A stretch of DNA of 64,000 nucleotides from Whitmania pigra (GCA_021613335.1 JAJTWR010000323.1:1-64000); one strand, 5' to 3'. Positions 11,638 through 25,988 are shown, numbered from the stretch's first letter. Notes: generated by a model not told the origin, from the letters alone. Made by a program: numbers and translations.

Positions 11638-14600
11638 CTATGACTCATCCATGACTTCATTTTCAAGGAAGCTTGGCATGGATTTATGGAGTGCCCCATA
11701 GCGTTGAGTTTCAATAGTTCTGCATTGGCTGGACTGAATGAGGTCAAGTAAAGTGTCATCTGCAAATATGTCAATAGTTATTACAAGTACCAGCCATTTG
11801 ACATTTGCGTCAGTTTCGCAATTGAAGTCGAAAATGATGTTTATTCAAGTATGTACTGCATTTGCTCAATTCCACACTCAAAGATAGCTCACAATAGGTT
11901 TTTACCATCAAATGCTGGTTCTGACATTTCCATTGTCGCCAATCCTGAAGCTTTTGCACTTGGAGGACTGGTGCTTCTCATTGCCCGCTGAGGTTTTTTC
12001 CAATCGGAGTTATTTCTTTTGATCAAGCTGAGGAGTTTTGGTTTGTTACTGCTCTGAAATTCTGGTTTCAGGAACTTTTGTCCTTCAGCACATATCAACT
12101 ATAGAAAAAATCATTAATCGTTAACTTTATATTCAGCTAGTCTGTACAAGCTGTGGTGAGTTATAGTTAGGCTTATAAGTCGTATTTGTTTCAGCGAGGA
12201 ATGCCTTTGGCATTAAGACTTAATGTTTGAACATTTTAGTCTTAATACTAAGTAAATAACGGTAACACCACATTTCAACATACCTTTCTGAAGTCAAATG
12301 TGATACACTTATCGAATGCCACTGCATCCAGATTCTTTCCAAGAGATGCAAGCAGAGAATCTGGCAGTCTCTCACAAGTTGACAGTGTGTGACCAGTGCC
12401 ACAGCTGGCTTGGAAAAAGTCTAAAAAATATATTTATCTGAAATATGGACTATAGATATTTAACATAGAATATTATCCATGCTAATCTAAATTGTTCATT
12501 TGAAAATTCACTATTAGGTGAGTCCATTATTATTATTTGGTTCGAATGCCAAAGATCTACACCTTTGTGATAAACAACGATGTGTTGGCGGTCCAAAACA
12601 TCCACCATTGTGTCGCTGCTCAATCGATGACCTAGACAGGCCTGTCGAATGATAATGTTTCCTAAATACTACCAAGACATAATTATAATATACAAACTTT
12701 GAACATAATTTCTAAGTTTGTTCTAAATTGCTTTAAAAATTTGAGTGCCACCATTTATTAATTGATGTCCTTCCAAAAATATTAAGTCTGTTTCAATAGA
12801 GTTATTGGAAAAGTCTTTTCAATCAACTAACAAATTCAAAGACATGAGTTTCCATTCCTGGGCAGTGCATTCTCAGGACAGGTTCCATACATTCTCCAAG
12901 ACAAGTCCCCATTCTGCTTTTTACAATGAGTTTACTGTGGAGGAGATCTACTCTGAATACAGAGCACCTGATCATTTCCAGATTTGAACAACAAAGGGAG
13001 ACCAGCTGCTCATCCACACTGACTGTCTTTTATAGTTAATAATGCAGAGGATAATATTTCCATTTTTATGAATTGTTAGGAATAAAACACAATTTGTACG
13101 ATAAGCAATAGCAATCAAATAAAGAATAGGACAGCATAAGATTTTGGAATAAGGCAAATGCTTGACTGGCTTACCAACCTGACCAGTTAATGGATCCACT
13201 GCTTCATAAGAATTGATGCCAGGTTTGATTTTATCCTGGTGCATCTCGAACACCTCTCTTAGACTCATATGAGAGGCTTTGATATCCTTGAATGATATGA
13301 CAAGAGACTTACCATCAGGAAAACTGAGTGTGAGCTTCTCATTGATCTGAAAGTGCCCAAGAATGGAACAAAATCAATTTATAAAACGTGAACTATTATA
13401 AAACGGACCTGTGGCCTATAAATATCATGATAATCCCTAGTAAATCCTTTCATGTCTGGAATAGTGTTAGTCTTTGTAAGTTTTCCTACAAGAATATATA
13501 TGATTAATTTGGTAGAAAACGGGAAAATTACACAAGATCAGAAGGGCCACAAATTACAAAGATATCGATGCATTTCAAAAATGATGATCTAATATTTTAT
13601 TATTTGTAACCAAAGGCTGAAAATAACTGATTATTGGTTAATAATTATTAAATTAAATAAATTTTTAGAAAAATATTTAATAATAAGCAGACTTTTCTGC
13701 CAAAAGAGTAGAGATTTCCCCCTCTTTGTCATTTTCTGGCAATCCTACAAAAAATGCAAATTACCATTAGGTAGCAGACATAAATTTATTTCTTAAAATT
13801 AACTTTAGATTTTTTCAAAAACTGATGGGTCAATTATTAATCAATAACGCAGATTAGCAAATATCATTAAAAGAAAGAACAAATAAAAAAGTAGACTGAT
13901 GTAAAAAGACGATGGGGAACAATGCACAATCAATCACTTAACTCAAAGATGCTTGTTAAGCTGATGTAGTAAATTGTTACATTGGTAGAGTGAACAGGCA
14001 ATTTCATTATGAAGCAATGCTAATGATAATAAGTACTTTACTTATTCAATTTTTAATATTTCTTTTGTTATTTAATATAAATTCAAATAAAACCATCCAA
14101 TAATGAAAATCATAACAACAAATAGTTACAATAACAATTCAAGATATATTTTTTAAGCACCACAAGCCTAAACGCTTTGCAGACATTACAGAAAATCAGA
14201 AAATAAAAGCATAAGAATTTTAACAGAATGCATGCCTCCGATAGTTCTAGTCCTTCAGAAAAATATGGTTTTCCTTCCAGTTCTGATATGACGGAATTCT
14301 TATAGATATCTGACTTCTTGAATCTTGGGTAAATGTCCTGTTTCATGAGCAGGTAGATCTGTGATGATTAAAATTAACCATTAAACTTAGAGAATGAAAT
14401 CTAATGGCTAACAAAATTTAAAAAAAAGATTTTAAACAGTATGATTCTTTGTTCCAGGCAGTATCTGATTATTTTTCTGCCAAAGTTGCTTAACAAATAC
14501 ACATAAAATAGCTAAATAATAATTAATATAACCACATGTTTCTGAGCTGTGTCAAAAAGATCTGGTGATGCTCTTATAAGTCCACTCTTGACCTGGATGG

Positions 14601-16686
14601 AGATCTCATGGTCAACATTGATAGGATCGACTGCTCCGGTGGAAAAATGCCGATAGTATATGTTCCGTGCTTCCTCCTTCCTCTGTTTATCAGAATTGAT
14701 AGAAATGTCATGTTACACATATGGTAATGATGCTGGCATTATGGATATATTATGTAGTATTAGCTATAAAGGCAAAACATCAATGTCATTCTATATTCAC
14801 TATTATAAAGTTCATATTATCAAGGCTGAACCTGTTCATCAGACATTTGTTTATAATCTTCACACCTCTTCCAAAATGTCATGTTTTCTATGCTGAACTC
14901 TCTCCTCAAGAATTCCTGAAAATTACACAAAAATCACATGTGAACTTATGTTAATAGTACAATAACTGAGGCAATCAATTTTTTATGGAATAAAAATTTT
15001 TTAAAAACCTCACATTGAAAAGGGTAAGCCCCACAGGATCTGAGAAAAGATTCTCAAATGAAACTCCCCACATGGCAGCTCTGCTTGAGTCTATCCTCTC
15101 GATCAGAGGATTACGTTGAGGTAAAGATGGTGGCAATGGTGGCTTTGAATAATTTGAAGCCAGTGACTGTTGAGTGATAACATCAATTGTAACATTTGAA
15201 GACATTTCTTGAAGCACATTGAATTCCCACTACCAGTTCAATAACAATATATATTAGTCAAATAATTATCTAACCTCTTTTGATAAGCTCTCTCCAAGTG
15301 CGTTTTTTGACACAGCAACCTACATTTTATATGTAAGTTGAGTTAATTTTCACATATACATTAGGGAGTTTGTTTAATAATATAATTTTATTATATTTTG
15401 ATTTGATTTGGAATTTTACATACCTGCTTCAAGAATTTGGAAACCCTTTGCCTCTCTTTTGGAAAACTTTGTGAGTGAGTGTCGTGTGGAATATTCATTG
15501 TCCTCAACAGATCCACATTTGCAATTTTGATACATTCATTCGCTTTATTCGGTTTTCTCCAATCTCTCCACCTATTACCATTCAATGCACCAACGCCAGA
15601 ATCTGAGTCATAAAAACACATCTTTTCATTGCTATTATTTGTACTCTTAAATCCTCCTCGTCTAGCCTGACTTCCGTTGTCGTTATCCTCTTCCTCCTCA
15701 GAAAATGTGTCAAGTACGGGTGGAGTGGATGTACATCTCTCTTTACAAATACTAGTGGAAGAAAATGGAGTTCTTTGATCATGGAGTTTTCGTTTGAGTA
15801 ATGAGGTTTTCTTTATCTGTGCTTGAGAGGCTTCTTTGGTGGAAAATTCATGTTTTGAACAATTTGAGTCCATGCTCCTAAGATTTTTATTCATTTCAGA
15901 CAGAAATGCATCTAAAGAAATTTGTAGCTGCAAGTCAGATTTCTCAGGAGCCTGATTTAATGTCAAAAGTGATTCCAAAGAACTTCCTCTCCAGAACATG
16001 GATGAAGGAAAGGAAACAACATCTTTGAACAGGTCTCCACCAAATCTTGAAGCAGAATAAACATTGACATCAAGAAACAAATCAGAGAGTCGCTTGAATC
16101 CAAAGTGAGATTTTAAAACCATAACAACTTCAGAGAGGTTGGATGGAAATTCAAGACATTTTCCTGATTTGAGATTGAAATGGCACTTTATGCCAAATGA
16201 GCCTGCAATGTGGCAATGAGAGGTATGATCAGAAATCAAAGTATCAGTCATGAATACATGACAAACAAAAGTCATCCTGTTATTTCTACTTTTTCCAAAA
16301 ATGTTGTATTCCTTTTTGTTTTCTGAGAATTTGTTATAATATCTCCGATCAAATCTTGCCATGAGAGCAAAACAACTCTCACTGATTTCCTTACAGTTCC
16401 AAAGTTGAAGACCAAATAACTGGTGCTGGTAAATAATCTTCTTTTTATTATATATGAACAACATGCCATTAACATTCATTTTTAGAAGAGCAAGACTTTT
16501 GGAATGAAGATGGTTTTCACTACTTAAAGTCAGTCTTATCCCAGTATTTATGCATTCTTTGACTTTTTCACAAAACTTGAATTTTGCTCTCAAAAAAGCT
16601 TCATTGTTGCTGCAATTATCATGTACGGTGTCCAAGAAAAAAGAAAAAGACCCCAATCGGAGAACCACGAAATTTGTTGAAGCCAT
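11638..16686 (-). CDS. RGS12: R12-type RGS protein (RGS12/RGS14/loco): PTB-like, RGS, tandem RBD, GoLoco
   Basis: Fourteen exons (first 16686-15424, last 11759-11638; between them 15319-15275, 15229-15014, 14915-14832, 14682-14533, 14358-14236, 13744-13693, 13485-13409, 13346-13175, 13022-12832, 12668-12563, 12420-12284, 12098-11906); 976 residues. The N-terminal part (about 1-160) looks PTB-like. The RGS domain spans about 487-606 (WGVSFENLFSDPVGL, EFLRREFSIENMTFWKRCED, VKSGLIRASPDLFDTAQKH, IYPRFKKSDIY); it would accelerate GTP hydrolysis on Gi/o alpha subunits. It is followed by basic RGKSLLFWQK, two Raf-like Ras-binding domains (about 672-745 and 750-825) and a C-terminal GoLoco-like motif (TLLDLIQSSQCRTIETQRYG), which in this family binds Gi-alpha-GDP. 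No PDZ domain precedes the start used; an upstream exon was not found. The intron after 14236 has a GC donor. Domain order is firm; the PTB call is less so. Confidence 0.9.
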
Positions 16687-17337
16687 GAAGTTCTCAGCAG
16701 TGATTTGAAGGCTATCTATATGGTGTCTTCTGCATCCAAATTATTTTTAATGATCATTAAATAACCAATGCAAGTAATTGAATTATGCTAAAAGTTATTC
16801 TTATAGTAATACAATAATATTCCATTCCCCACGATTGTACATTCATAAGTTAATGTTAAGTTTGCAATTACTGTCTTAATAAGCAATTAAGAAAATCCCA
16901 TTTAACACCTAGCAAAAATCACCGCCAGTAATACTAATTCCGTTACAGCATGTATCAAAATTCATTTTAAAAATGCTCTCAACCAAGGTGAAACTCCTGA
17001 ACGGACATAACTGTTTACCTCCAATTCGAAGTGGCGATTCCAATCCCGGTTTCGATTCGAACTATAACGAATTATTCCAAACTCCAATAACTAATTTTGG
17101 ACTTCTGACAAGCCTAATACCTCTAGCAAAGTTTATTACGAAGATAAAGATTATATGGGATGGGTTAGGGTAGCTGCCATCGAGCGGCAAGACGAGGAAG
17201 ACACTGCTTCGAATTATCGCGGGCAAGACGCCATATTCAACAAAACATAAGTAGTGTAATTCTGAAGTAAAGAGCGACTAATAATAAATATCTGACAAAA
17301 GTAGCTCTAACTGCAACCCCAGTTAATCAATTAAATT
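16687..17337. other. Intergenic between RGS and DERA genes
   Basis: 650 bp between two minus-strand genes. It should hold the RGS promoter and the DERA 3'UTR. A small ORF at 16973-17173 (+) has no support. No repeat or RNA gene is seen. Confidence 0.6.
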
Positions 17338-19264
17338 TCAAGCCATAGGCAATTCATGAAGAGCTGCATAATGTCCTGTAACATTATGATAGATTTGTCT
17401 CTCAATGTCGAGCAGCAAGCCACTGGCTCCAATCCTGAACAAGGTTGGATGAGTCCATTCATCTCCAAGTTCGTCTTTCACAAGTGAAAGCCACAAAAGA
17501 GCATCCTTGGCATTTCTTATTCCTCCTGCTGGCTTGAACCCAACCTGAAGTGACAAAAAAGAGGATCTAGGACAAATCACTCTATTTGTTAAACTACCAA
17601 CCTTCACTCCAGTTTTTTTGTGGTAATCTCGTATTGCTCTCACCATGACAAAAGCTACTGGTAGGACTGCATTAACCTCCTCCTTTCCAGTTGACGTCTT
17701 GATAAAATCAGCTCCTAGATATTAAAGATATAAATTTGACTTTAACAAATTTTTTGTAATCAAAGCTCAAAATAGAAGGCACTAAGCAATAACTTCATGC
17801 TATTACTACAATTCTTTACATTTTTTCAAACATTCTCAAATTTAAAATAAATTCTGAAGAAGAATGTATTTCAAAATAATCTGTCTACATACCTTACAAA
17901 TAAAAATCACTCATACATAAGCAAAACCAACCTGCCATCATAGAGATGATGCTGGCCTTATAAACATTGGTTAGACTTCCAAGATCCCCAGTGGCTAGGA
18001 TGACCTTCATATGTGCCTCTCCACATGCAGCTTTCATCTCCTTCACTTCATCATAGACACCTGGTTATATCAATGTATCCAAAATGAAGAAAGAATTATT
18101 TTATAAAAATATTTTATAAAACTGTAATGGCAAGTCAAATAAGTCAATAAAACTTTGTAAAAATATATCAGGCTATGTTCACTGACACTCATCCTATTTG
18201 CACCTGCTGCTCTGAAATACCAAATTCCTCCCAATGATCCTGACAGTCATCAAATGCTACTTAGACCATGACACTCCACCCTACTCTTTAAAGTGATTAT
18301 TTTGAACAGATTGGCAATTTAAATTCTTAATGAATCAATAACGAAAGGGAACAAGCCTTTCCAATTTCCAGCCAAGGCAAGATGTCTGTTGAGGACAACA
18401 TCAATTTCTGTGGCTCCCTTCTCAACCGCAAATTTGATCTCCGTGAGTCGAGTAGAAAGGGGAGTTTGGCCTGCAGGGAATCCCGTAGCAACTGACAAAA
18501 ATTTAAATAAATCAAATGAAACTATACATTTGAAAATATTACCACAAAATCAAATGTTGAACATGAAAATGTACATTTTTTTAGTATCAGTTTGGAATGT
18601 CAAATATGCAGTCAAAAACAAAAGCTTACCAGAAGCAATAGCAATGTTACTTTGCTTGAGAAAATGTTTACATTCTTCCACTCTATTAGGATAGACACAC
18701 ACTGCCCCACAGGTGATGTCTACATAACATTGCAATTACATTACAACTAATGATTATATTACTTGCACAATTTGACCAATTTTACTCACTGAGATCCTGG
18801 CACCCTATGAGTTCTAATAAATCTTTACCGAAAGGCCACTTGGCTTTAAGGCAAAGTCTTTGTACATTGGTGGCAGTGTCATTACCGGCTAATGTTGTCA
18901 AGTCGATACATCTGGTTACTCTAAGTAGCCAAGCTATCTATAATAGTGATAAATAGCTGTTACATTTTTTATATTATACATATTAGACCAAATTTAAAAC
19001 CTGCCAATCCTTTTTGACACTTCGTCGACCAGGAAAAGATTCTGCCCTTTTCTTCACAGAAGGAAAATTTATATTAACATCTTTGATCCAAGACTCATCT
19101 AAAGATTAAAAAATTGAATCAAACTGGCAGTAGCATATTGGTCGTCATTTTCGTGTTTTCTTGTAAATAGGAGTATCGTCTAAAAATAGCTGGTGTTATT
19201 TCGAAACCAAGTTAAAAGCAAATCACACACCGAACTCTATTCCCGGATTCGCTTTCGTGCCCAT
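17338..19264 (-). CDS. DERA: Deoxyribose-phosphate aldolase
   Basis: Eight exons: 19264-19231, 19098-19001, 18937-18790, 18719-18630, 18491-18357, 18060-17932, 17714-17602, 17544-17338; 317 residues against about 318 in human. The enzyme reversibly splits 2-deoxyribose-5-phosphate to glyceraldehyde-3-phosphate and acetaldehyde in cytosolic deoxynucleoside breakdown. Class I aldolase landmarks are present: CIDLTTL, VCVYP, VATGFPAGQTPL, ATEIDVVLN (catalytic Asp), the Schiff-base lysine in DFIKTSTGKEE, and the phosphate-site VGFKPAGGIR. It ends in HELPMA before TGA. The N-terminal extension (MGTKANPGIEFDESWIKDV) is the usual animal form. The intron between 18357 and 18060 needs a GC donor (AAAG/GCTTGT). 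No catalytic residue is missing, so it should be active. Confidence 0.96.
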
Positions 19265-20397
19265 GGCTGCAACACTCTAAACAAAAAGCATATCAAGACA
19301 CTAGCTCCCTGCCCAATCCGTTATCAACAATTTTAGACAGGGTGTCGACATTTACGATAAAGTCTTAACTTTGAACTTTAAATGTTTTGTTGTCCTCTTG
19401 CACACAAACACTCAAGTTGCATTTTATCTTAATTAAGATTTCAGATTTTTTAAACCTTCCATTGAAGATCGTACAAGATGTCTAACAGATGAAAGTTTAA
19501 CTCCATTTCTCTATCAAATTTCCCTACCAGAAATTATTTCCTTTCGATTATTTTCTGCATATAATGGGTGTAAAATTTTTGCAGAAAAAAGTCTTGGCTC
19601 TGTTAACAAAACCTACGATAAGGGTGCTTCTGCGAACGACTTAATATTACTTGCTTGTTACTTGCACAACTAAAATTAGTAAATAAACTGATTCAAAGAC
19701 AAGCATAACGTCAGTTAATGACACCGCAGCTTACACAGGTAAAGTGCAATACAAAATAAAGTGTAACTATTCAAAGAATGCGCAGCAATTGAAAACCTTT
19801 CAAACTACTTAGAATATTATTCCCAGAATTGACCCAGGTAGAGGCCCGATACAGAGTGGTGGTGGAGGTCCACTAAGCCTTTTTCCTGCTGCCCATACTC
19901 TGACAAGAAAAAAGGATCTTTGTTAGGTGGAGGCCAAACCCGACCATATCTAGATCCGAATCTGATTGTTCTAATAAGCGATTATAAAAAATAGATTATC
20001 ACGAATGCTTTAAATGTTGCAAGCTGCTCGCAATTCCATAACACGCATACAAATTTAGGATTTTTAACATAAAAGCATTATTTAACATATTCTGCAGATA
20101 ATAACTGTCTTCCAAGTTTAGATAAAGCGATAAATCACCAGAGTAATGGCTAAACTGATATTTCCGAGTTCTGTAAAAAGTGACATTTAATGTTTAATTA
20201 TAAATGCTAACAATACGTTAAAATAAAATAAAAACTAACAAAACTATTAGCTTTGATAAAACTAATGTTGGTTTAGATATCAATACAATATAACGTTTTA
20301 TGTTTATGTAAACAGATTAGGCGATAATAGAAATTTTCTGGGGTTTTAAATGCTTGGTGATGATGTTTTTATTTTAGTTATTTGATGTGTGAAGAAA
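19265..20397. promoter_or_regulatory. Divergent intergenic region between DERA and FIBP
   Basis: 1.13 kb between opposed start codons, with no supported ORF. It must contain both promoters. It is AT-rich throughout and I could not place individual sites. Confidence 0.45.
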
Positions 20398-23300
20398 ATG
20401 TCAAATTATTTAGATGTTTTTGTTGGCAACGAGACCTTGATAGATTCGGACGTTTATCAGCTTTGGCTTGATGGTCATACAGGCATGTTATTCTTGCTAT
20501 ATTATGCTTACATTCATTTCGAGCAATGTTTTGCGAAATGATCAAAGCCTAGATAGATTTCAGGTGTTTGCATGGTCAAATGCCATTACTGATTTGTGTC
20601 TAGCCGATCTTTTGAGTGCATTAAATGCGAAGTTTCTTTATTAGAAATAGTGGTATTGTATTACTTATTGTAATATTATTTTTGTTATGTATTCTAAATA
20701 ACTTTATGATTCTGACAAGAAATGAAATTTTTAATTCGCTCTACCATTTATACCATATAAACATACTTTTACCAGAGGACGTTCTTGCGATGTGGGCTGG
20801 GTGCTAAAACTACGCTTTACTGTGATATTTAAACCACATACAGGAACACAGCACAAAAATGAATGAATAAGTGAATATATGAATGAGCTAACCTGCCTAC
20901 CAATAATTCATTTTCTTGATAAATAAGTTATGATTGATTATTGAAATGCTGGGACATATCAATTAAAACATTAAATTCCTGTTTCATTGAAAGAATTGCA
21001 ATTTTTGTGCGTAGCTGAAGGGGCAGCTAAAATACAACAGAAGAGAGGAACATTACTTCAGTTTGGGGCTACCTTTGAAATGCTTCTGAATGACGTTGCT
21101 GATCAATACAGGACCTATAAGCTGTTAGAAGACTTCCTAAAGAATCCACAGGAACTGTCTTCACAATTGAAACTACAATTGACCCCCGAAATGCAAGGAC
21201 AACTTATTGAGAAGTTGGTGTGCTTAAAGCCATTTTTAAGCATCTTGTTATTAAAATGTACATTAACATGAAGATTTATATATAACCACATTAATTGGCA
21301 ATCAAATGCACCAGCTTGGATACTTACAATTACTTTAATTATGATTTACATTACCGGTATTACGATCATATTAATATTAAAAATTTTTAATTCATTACCT
21401 CATCTTGTGTTCCCGGAAACCATAAATGCTGGTCGACTGAGTTAGGATAAACTGGGCTTATTTTTGAGAATAATGGTTATGCATTACAAACTGCTACTAG
21501 GGACACTAACTTTGAAGCAAAATGACCATATGAGCAGTTTTGCCCTAAATCAAGATGTCTACGTTAAACTATAGGAACTAGTAAACCCATCCAAATTGAA
21601 AATTAGAAGACAATTCACCTCATTTGTAGATATGGCATAAGAAGAAAATACTCAGCTATTACAAATTATTAAAAATCTTTTTGATAGTAGTTTGTTTGAT
21701 CCTTTCTGTGTCTCAGCTTTCTTGCCATTAATGCCATATCTTGTCCTGAATCCTGAATAATTCGAATGATAAAAGGGGCATTAAATTAACTTAGAATAAT
21801 GACCGAAATGTCTTATTCCAGGCTTCTTGGTGGGAAATTATGTAAGGTCAGGCAGGGACAGTGCTTTCTTCAGGTTCAACTTCATTGAGACAAGCATCAT
21901 TGTAATATACAATTTCACATCTAAAGCAACAAATTCCTGAAAAGTCATATCTGGAGGAAGAAGCTCTTTTTTTCAGCAATTTATCCTGTTAATGGTAAAT
22001 TCCTAAAGTGAGCTGAGCAGCACCATTAAATTACTTTGCCATTGACTTCCTCAAACTGACATTGTCTCTCCTTTATTTGTTTGCTTTGATTTCTTCCTTC
22101 ATTTTCCAATTTCATTTTAATCTCTTCTTTCCTTCCAAGGACATTTGATAACTGGTGTTGGCTAGCTTGCTACATTTTGGGATAGAATTAATTCTTTCAT
22201 AATTAGAAATTACCTCAGTTTTATTTTCCAATGGCAACAAGTGTCCTTTCTGAGAATTCGTTGCTAAAAATCTACTTAAAATTGATCTAAAATCGCTTAA
22301 ATATGTTCAAAACAGGAAGTTTTAAATCACAATTCCAAAGACTTGATATAAAAGAAGATATCAACCATCTTTGCTAAAAAAATTGTGTTAAATTAAACAA
22401 ATTTTTGTATTGGCAAGTTTTGGAACTATTTTAGGCATGCTGTTATTGAAATTTGACAGGTTAATTTAGCATTGTCATTATGGGTAAAATTCTACGTACA
22501 AATAAATTCTTGTAAAATGTTCATAAATACAGTTTTCCTATATCAAGATGTCCATGTTGCCAGTTTTTATGGTATTTTATTTACATGCTAGATACATAGC
22601 TAATTAAGGATTATATTTTGTATAGATACTACAAATTAGATCCAGAGATTGTGAGAGAATTCTTAGGTAGGAAGCTTTCAACAAGACTGAGGAACTCCCT
22701 TGATGATATCAGCGAAAGGCAGAGGATCTCGATGCGTAGTTGTAGGAGGCAGGTAGGCACATTATGCTAAACAATTGTTGTGGATTAAATATTAATTAGT
22801 TATTTTAATGGATGATGACAAATTAATTTACCTTCAACACAAGTTTGAGAATGTCAAGAGAGTGTTTAAAGCAGTTGAGGATGCTCCTGGAAGTCTCATT
22901 GACAACATTGAATCAAATTTTCTTCTGCCACTGCCTTTGGCTCAGTGAGTGACGAAACTCTCGTTTGATGATGTCAGTAATACATGATACAATTTTATAT
23001 TAATAGTGAGCTTCAGTTCAAATTCTTGATTATGATAATATAATTTTTTTCAAGAATGATACGTGCACTCAGTTTTATAAATTCATTTAATTTGTTTGCT
23101 CTAGACAGTATGCAGCCGTTGTTTTTATCACAACCAACCGGTTTGATTTGAACAAGAAGAAGTTATCCTACCTTACGTTCATTGATTTTGTGCATTGCGC
23201 CAACATTATCATGAACAGTTGGTCTCCTGCATCAAGAGGTTCTTTGATCACTTGTTAAGATTAAGATTTTAGGGACATCATGTTGTCAATAGAGTGAAAT

Positions 23301-24946
23301 GTTATTCTATTGAAAATATTCTAGCTATTATTATATTATACATAAGATATGCTTGCTTGAGAACAGGGTGATTGAGAACATTATTTATTGAATGGAATAC
23401 ATTTTTTCTCAGATACCTCAAGGGAATTAGACAACAACGATGCTGATCTTGACAGAGATTTTTTTCAGGACATCAAAGATATAAAGGTTCTTTTGGATAA
23501 AGAGATATTAGAGGAACATAAGCAGTGAGTTGGTTATTATGTCAATGTTTATGCATATTGCATTGATCCTAGTAAATGAGGAATTGTAGGTTGATGTTAG
23601 ACATTGTAAAACCAAAAGTCTCTCCTGATGTGGTCCAGGGATTTGAAAGCAACTTTAAGGTTTGTTTAATTCTATCAATTGGAGGATCTAGAAAGCCTTG
23701 CTGGGGGACAATACTGGATCCAGCAGGCAGATTTATGGGGGGGGGGGGCAGTTACCAAAATTTGCATGCAAAGTTGTAAACTATTGAAATAATTTAAAAA
23801 GAATTTAAATTAAAATGGATTTACTTAATTTTTCTCATATTTTAAAATGGCCCTCCTTGTCCCCTGAATTCACCACTGCTTCTGCCTGACAAAATTCTTC
23901 ATATGGCTTATTGGTGTTATCGAGTTATTGCCATGATAACATAAAATTTCTATTAATTACCAGTATTACATTGTATTAATATTATTGCAAAAAGCAAAAT
24001 ATATTATGATTTATATATCTGATAAATTTTAAATGTCGATTATTTGATATCTTACTTGAATTTTATTTGCACTATCTTTCCTGTTAAATGATAAATTATT
24101 TGTTATTAGATTCACTCAAAGGCCATTATCATGATTGGGGTCAATCTCATCCACAACAAGGAACTGAGGGAGCTTTTCTTAGATCTTTTTGAGAAGGTTT
24201 GACCCTAATTTTTTATTACTATTGCTAATACTGATAGGGATATTGTTGATACTACCCAAAAATTGAAATATATTGATAAAAATATCCAAGTTTTGATTCA
24301 GCTCTGTGAATAGGGGACCCTTACAAAATATTGTTGCAGGACCATTAAATGCTTGGAGTTAAGACAAAGGATGTTTTAGTCCATATTCAAAATGTCTTTT
24401 TTGTTTTTCATAGTTCTTGTGGTTGTGGCTGCTTTATTCTGTCATCTTGTTTTCTGAAGTGTCACATGTAGAGAATTTGCACAAACGTTATCTTCCTGGA
24501 TGTTCTATAGAAACAAACAATAATTTGAAATTTAGAAATCTATTCCATGTTGACTGTAAAATAAGTTAATTTAGTTAAATAAGTTAATATATAGTTAGTA
24601 ATTATTTAGGTTATTGAGCCATGTAGGAGCTTGAACTGGACTAAGGACGAGGTGCAACTATTCTTTTCTTCATACAAAGAAAGTGCTACAAGCCTCGACA
24701 TTTTCTCCAGGTCTATCATTTGATTGATCCTTCACTTGTTTGTTGATAGCTACATTCTTTTGGTGGTCGTCTGAATGAATAACCAGTTGATTTCTTTAAA
24801 AACATCTCTACTATATTAAGAGAATTTATTAACATTTAGTTACAACTTCCATTTAAAGATCACCCAAGTCTTTACAATTACTGATGACATGGGAGAGATA
24901 TACCAGCACCGTTATCAACTGCTTAATTCAAATGTATCACTTCTGA
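20398..24946 (+). CDS. FIBP: Acidic FGF intracellular-binding protein
   Basis: Ten exons: 20398-20482, 21015-21213, 22626-22752, 22844-22944, 23105-23238, 23413-23524, 23590-23659, 24110-24196, 24610-24710, 24859-24946; 367 residues, close to the human protein (about 357-364). Residue landmarks matching the family are [109 protein letters not shown] and a terminal [23 protein letters not shown] was described as an intracellular partner of FGF1; its molecular role is unsettled. Intron 1 only works with a GC donor (ACAG/GCATGT). With it the protein aligns to human FIBP without a gap. Intron 2 is the largest (1.4 kb). Intron 7 holds a poly-G tract (about 23739-23748) and transposon-like flanking sequence. 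Confidence 0.95.
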
Positions 24947-25988
24947 TGGTGCCAACTCAAGACAAGAATAAAGGCAACTTAAAATGATTTATTTTTAGAA
25001 ATGGTTAATTTAGCAGAGTTTTTAATCAAGCACTATATTTTAGTGATTAATTTAATTTTTATTAGTACTTAATACTAATAATAAAATCCTAAATCTTAAT
25101 GAATTTATCTATATAAAACTACTGACCTACTAGGATCAATTACAGATATGCTGGCCACTTTTTCATTCAAGTTATTGTTGGACAAAGTTTATACTTTCAA
25201 ACCTTGTCATCATTAACCTTGTAATAAATTATTTTTAGTGCTGGAAGTGATTTATCTGGATCACAAACTTGATTACTCGATCTTGGATGTCGTTAGCTCT
25301 CAGCTAATGTCTTAAGAATTGTTGTGAAAGTCAGAAAACTGTATAGAACATTGTCAAACCTGATAATTGAATTGAATTTCATTATTTTATTGTGACCACT
25401 ACTAATAATAATGATGGTTTGTCATAACCTTTCATAGCCTGAGGTTGTGATATCAGGATAGTGCTTGTCCACTTCATCTAAGGGTTCTGAAAAATACCAA
25501 TGTTATGTTTTATTTATGCATAATTTTCTTGTAAAAAAATCTGGACAGGTCACAGTTTCTTATGCAATTGTTTTTTGTTTGAATTTGTTTGGTAACAAGT
25601 TGCAGTTGATAATGGGATGAGATACTAGGTTCTGCATATGTGAATTTTTTAATGGTCAAGATTTCAAGATTGCCAATAATTTTTGAGTGCCATCACTTTA
25701 TTGTCTTTGCTGTATAATTTGATGTTACTCATTAGTTTTGCAAAGAGTTCAATGCTTACTGTCAGCTATTGCTATTGCTCCAATGAATGCTTCAGGAATT
25801 TCAAGAAAGACTTCAACTGCATAGTTCAACCTATCAACTCTGTATATTCTGCATATTATTATCATTAATATTATTATTCAATTGTATTGTATCGCATTGA
25901 CATTAATAAGGGAAACGTCGCTAAATGTATGTGCCTAGAGCTCATGTTAATGTTATTTAGTCTGCATTGCTAGAAAAGAGGGGAAATA
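24947..25988. other. Intergenic between FIBP and an unrecognised minus-strand gene
   Basis: About 1 kb of AT-rich sequence between convergent genes. It should contain both 3'UTRs. A short ORF (25683-25868, +) has no support. Confidence 0.6.

Noticed and set aside
23660..24109. Transposon remnant with poly-G in FIBP intron 7
   Set aside because: Flanking sequence resembles transposon ends but no inverted repeat pair or duplication could be shown.
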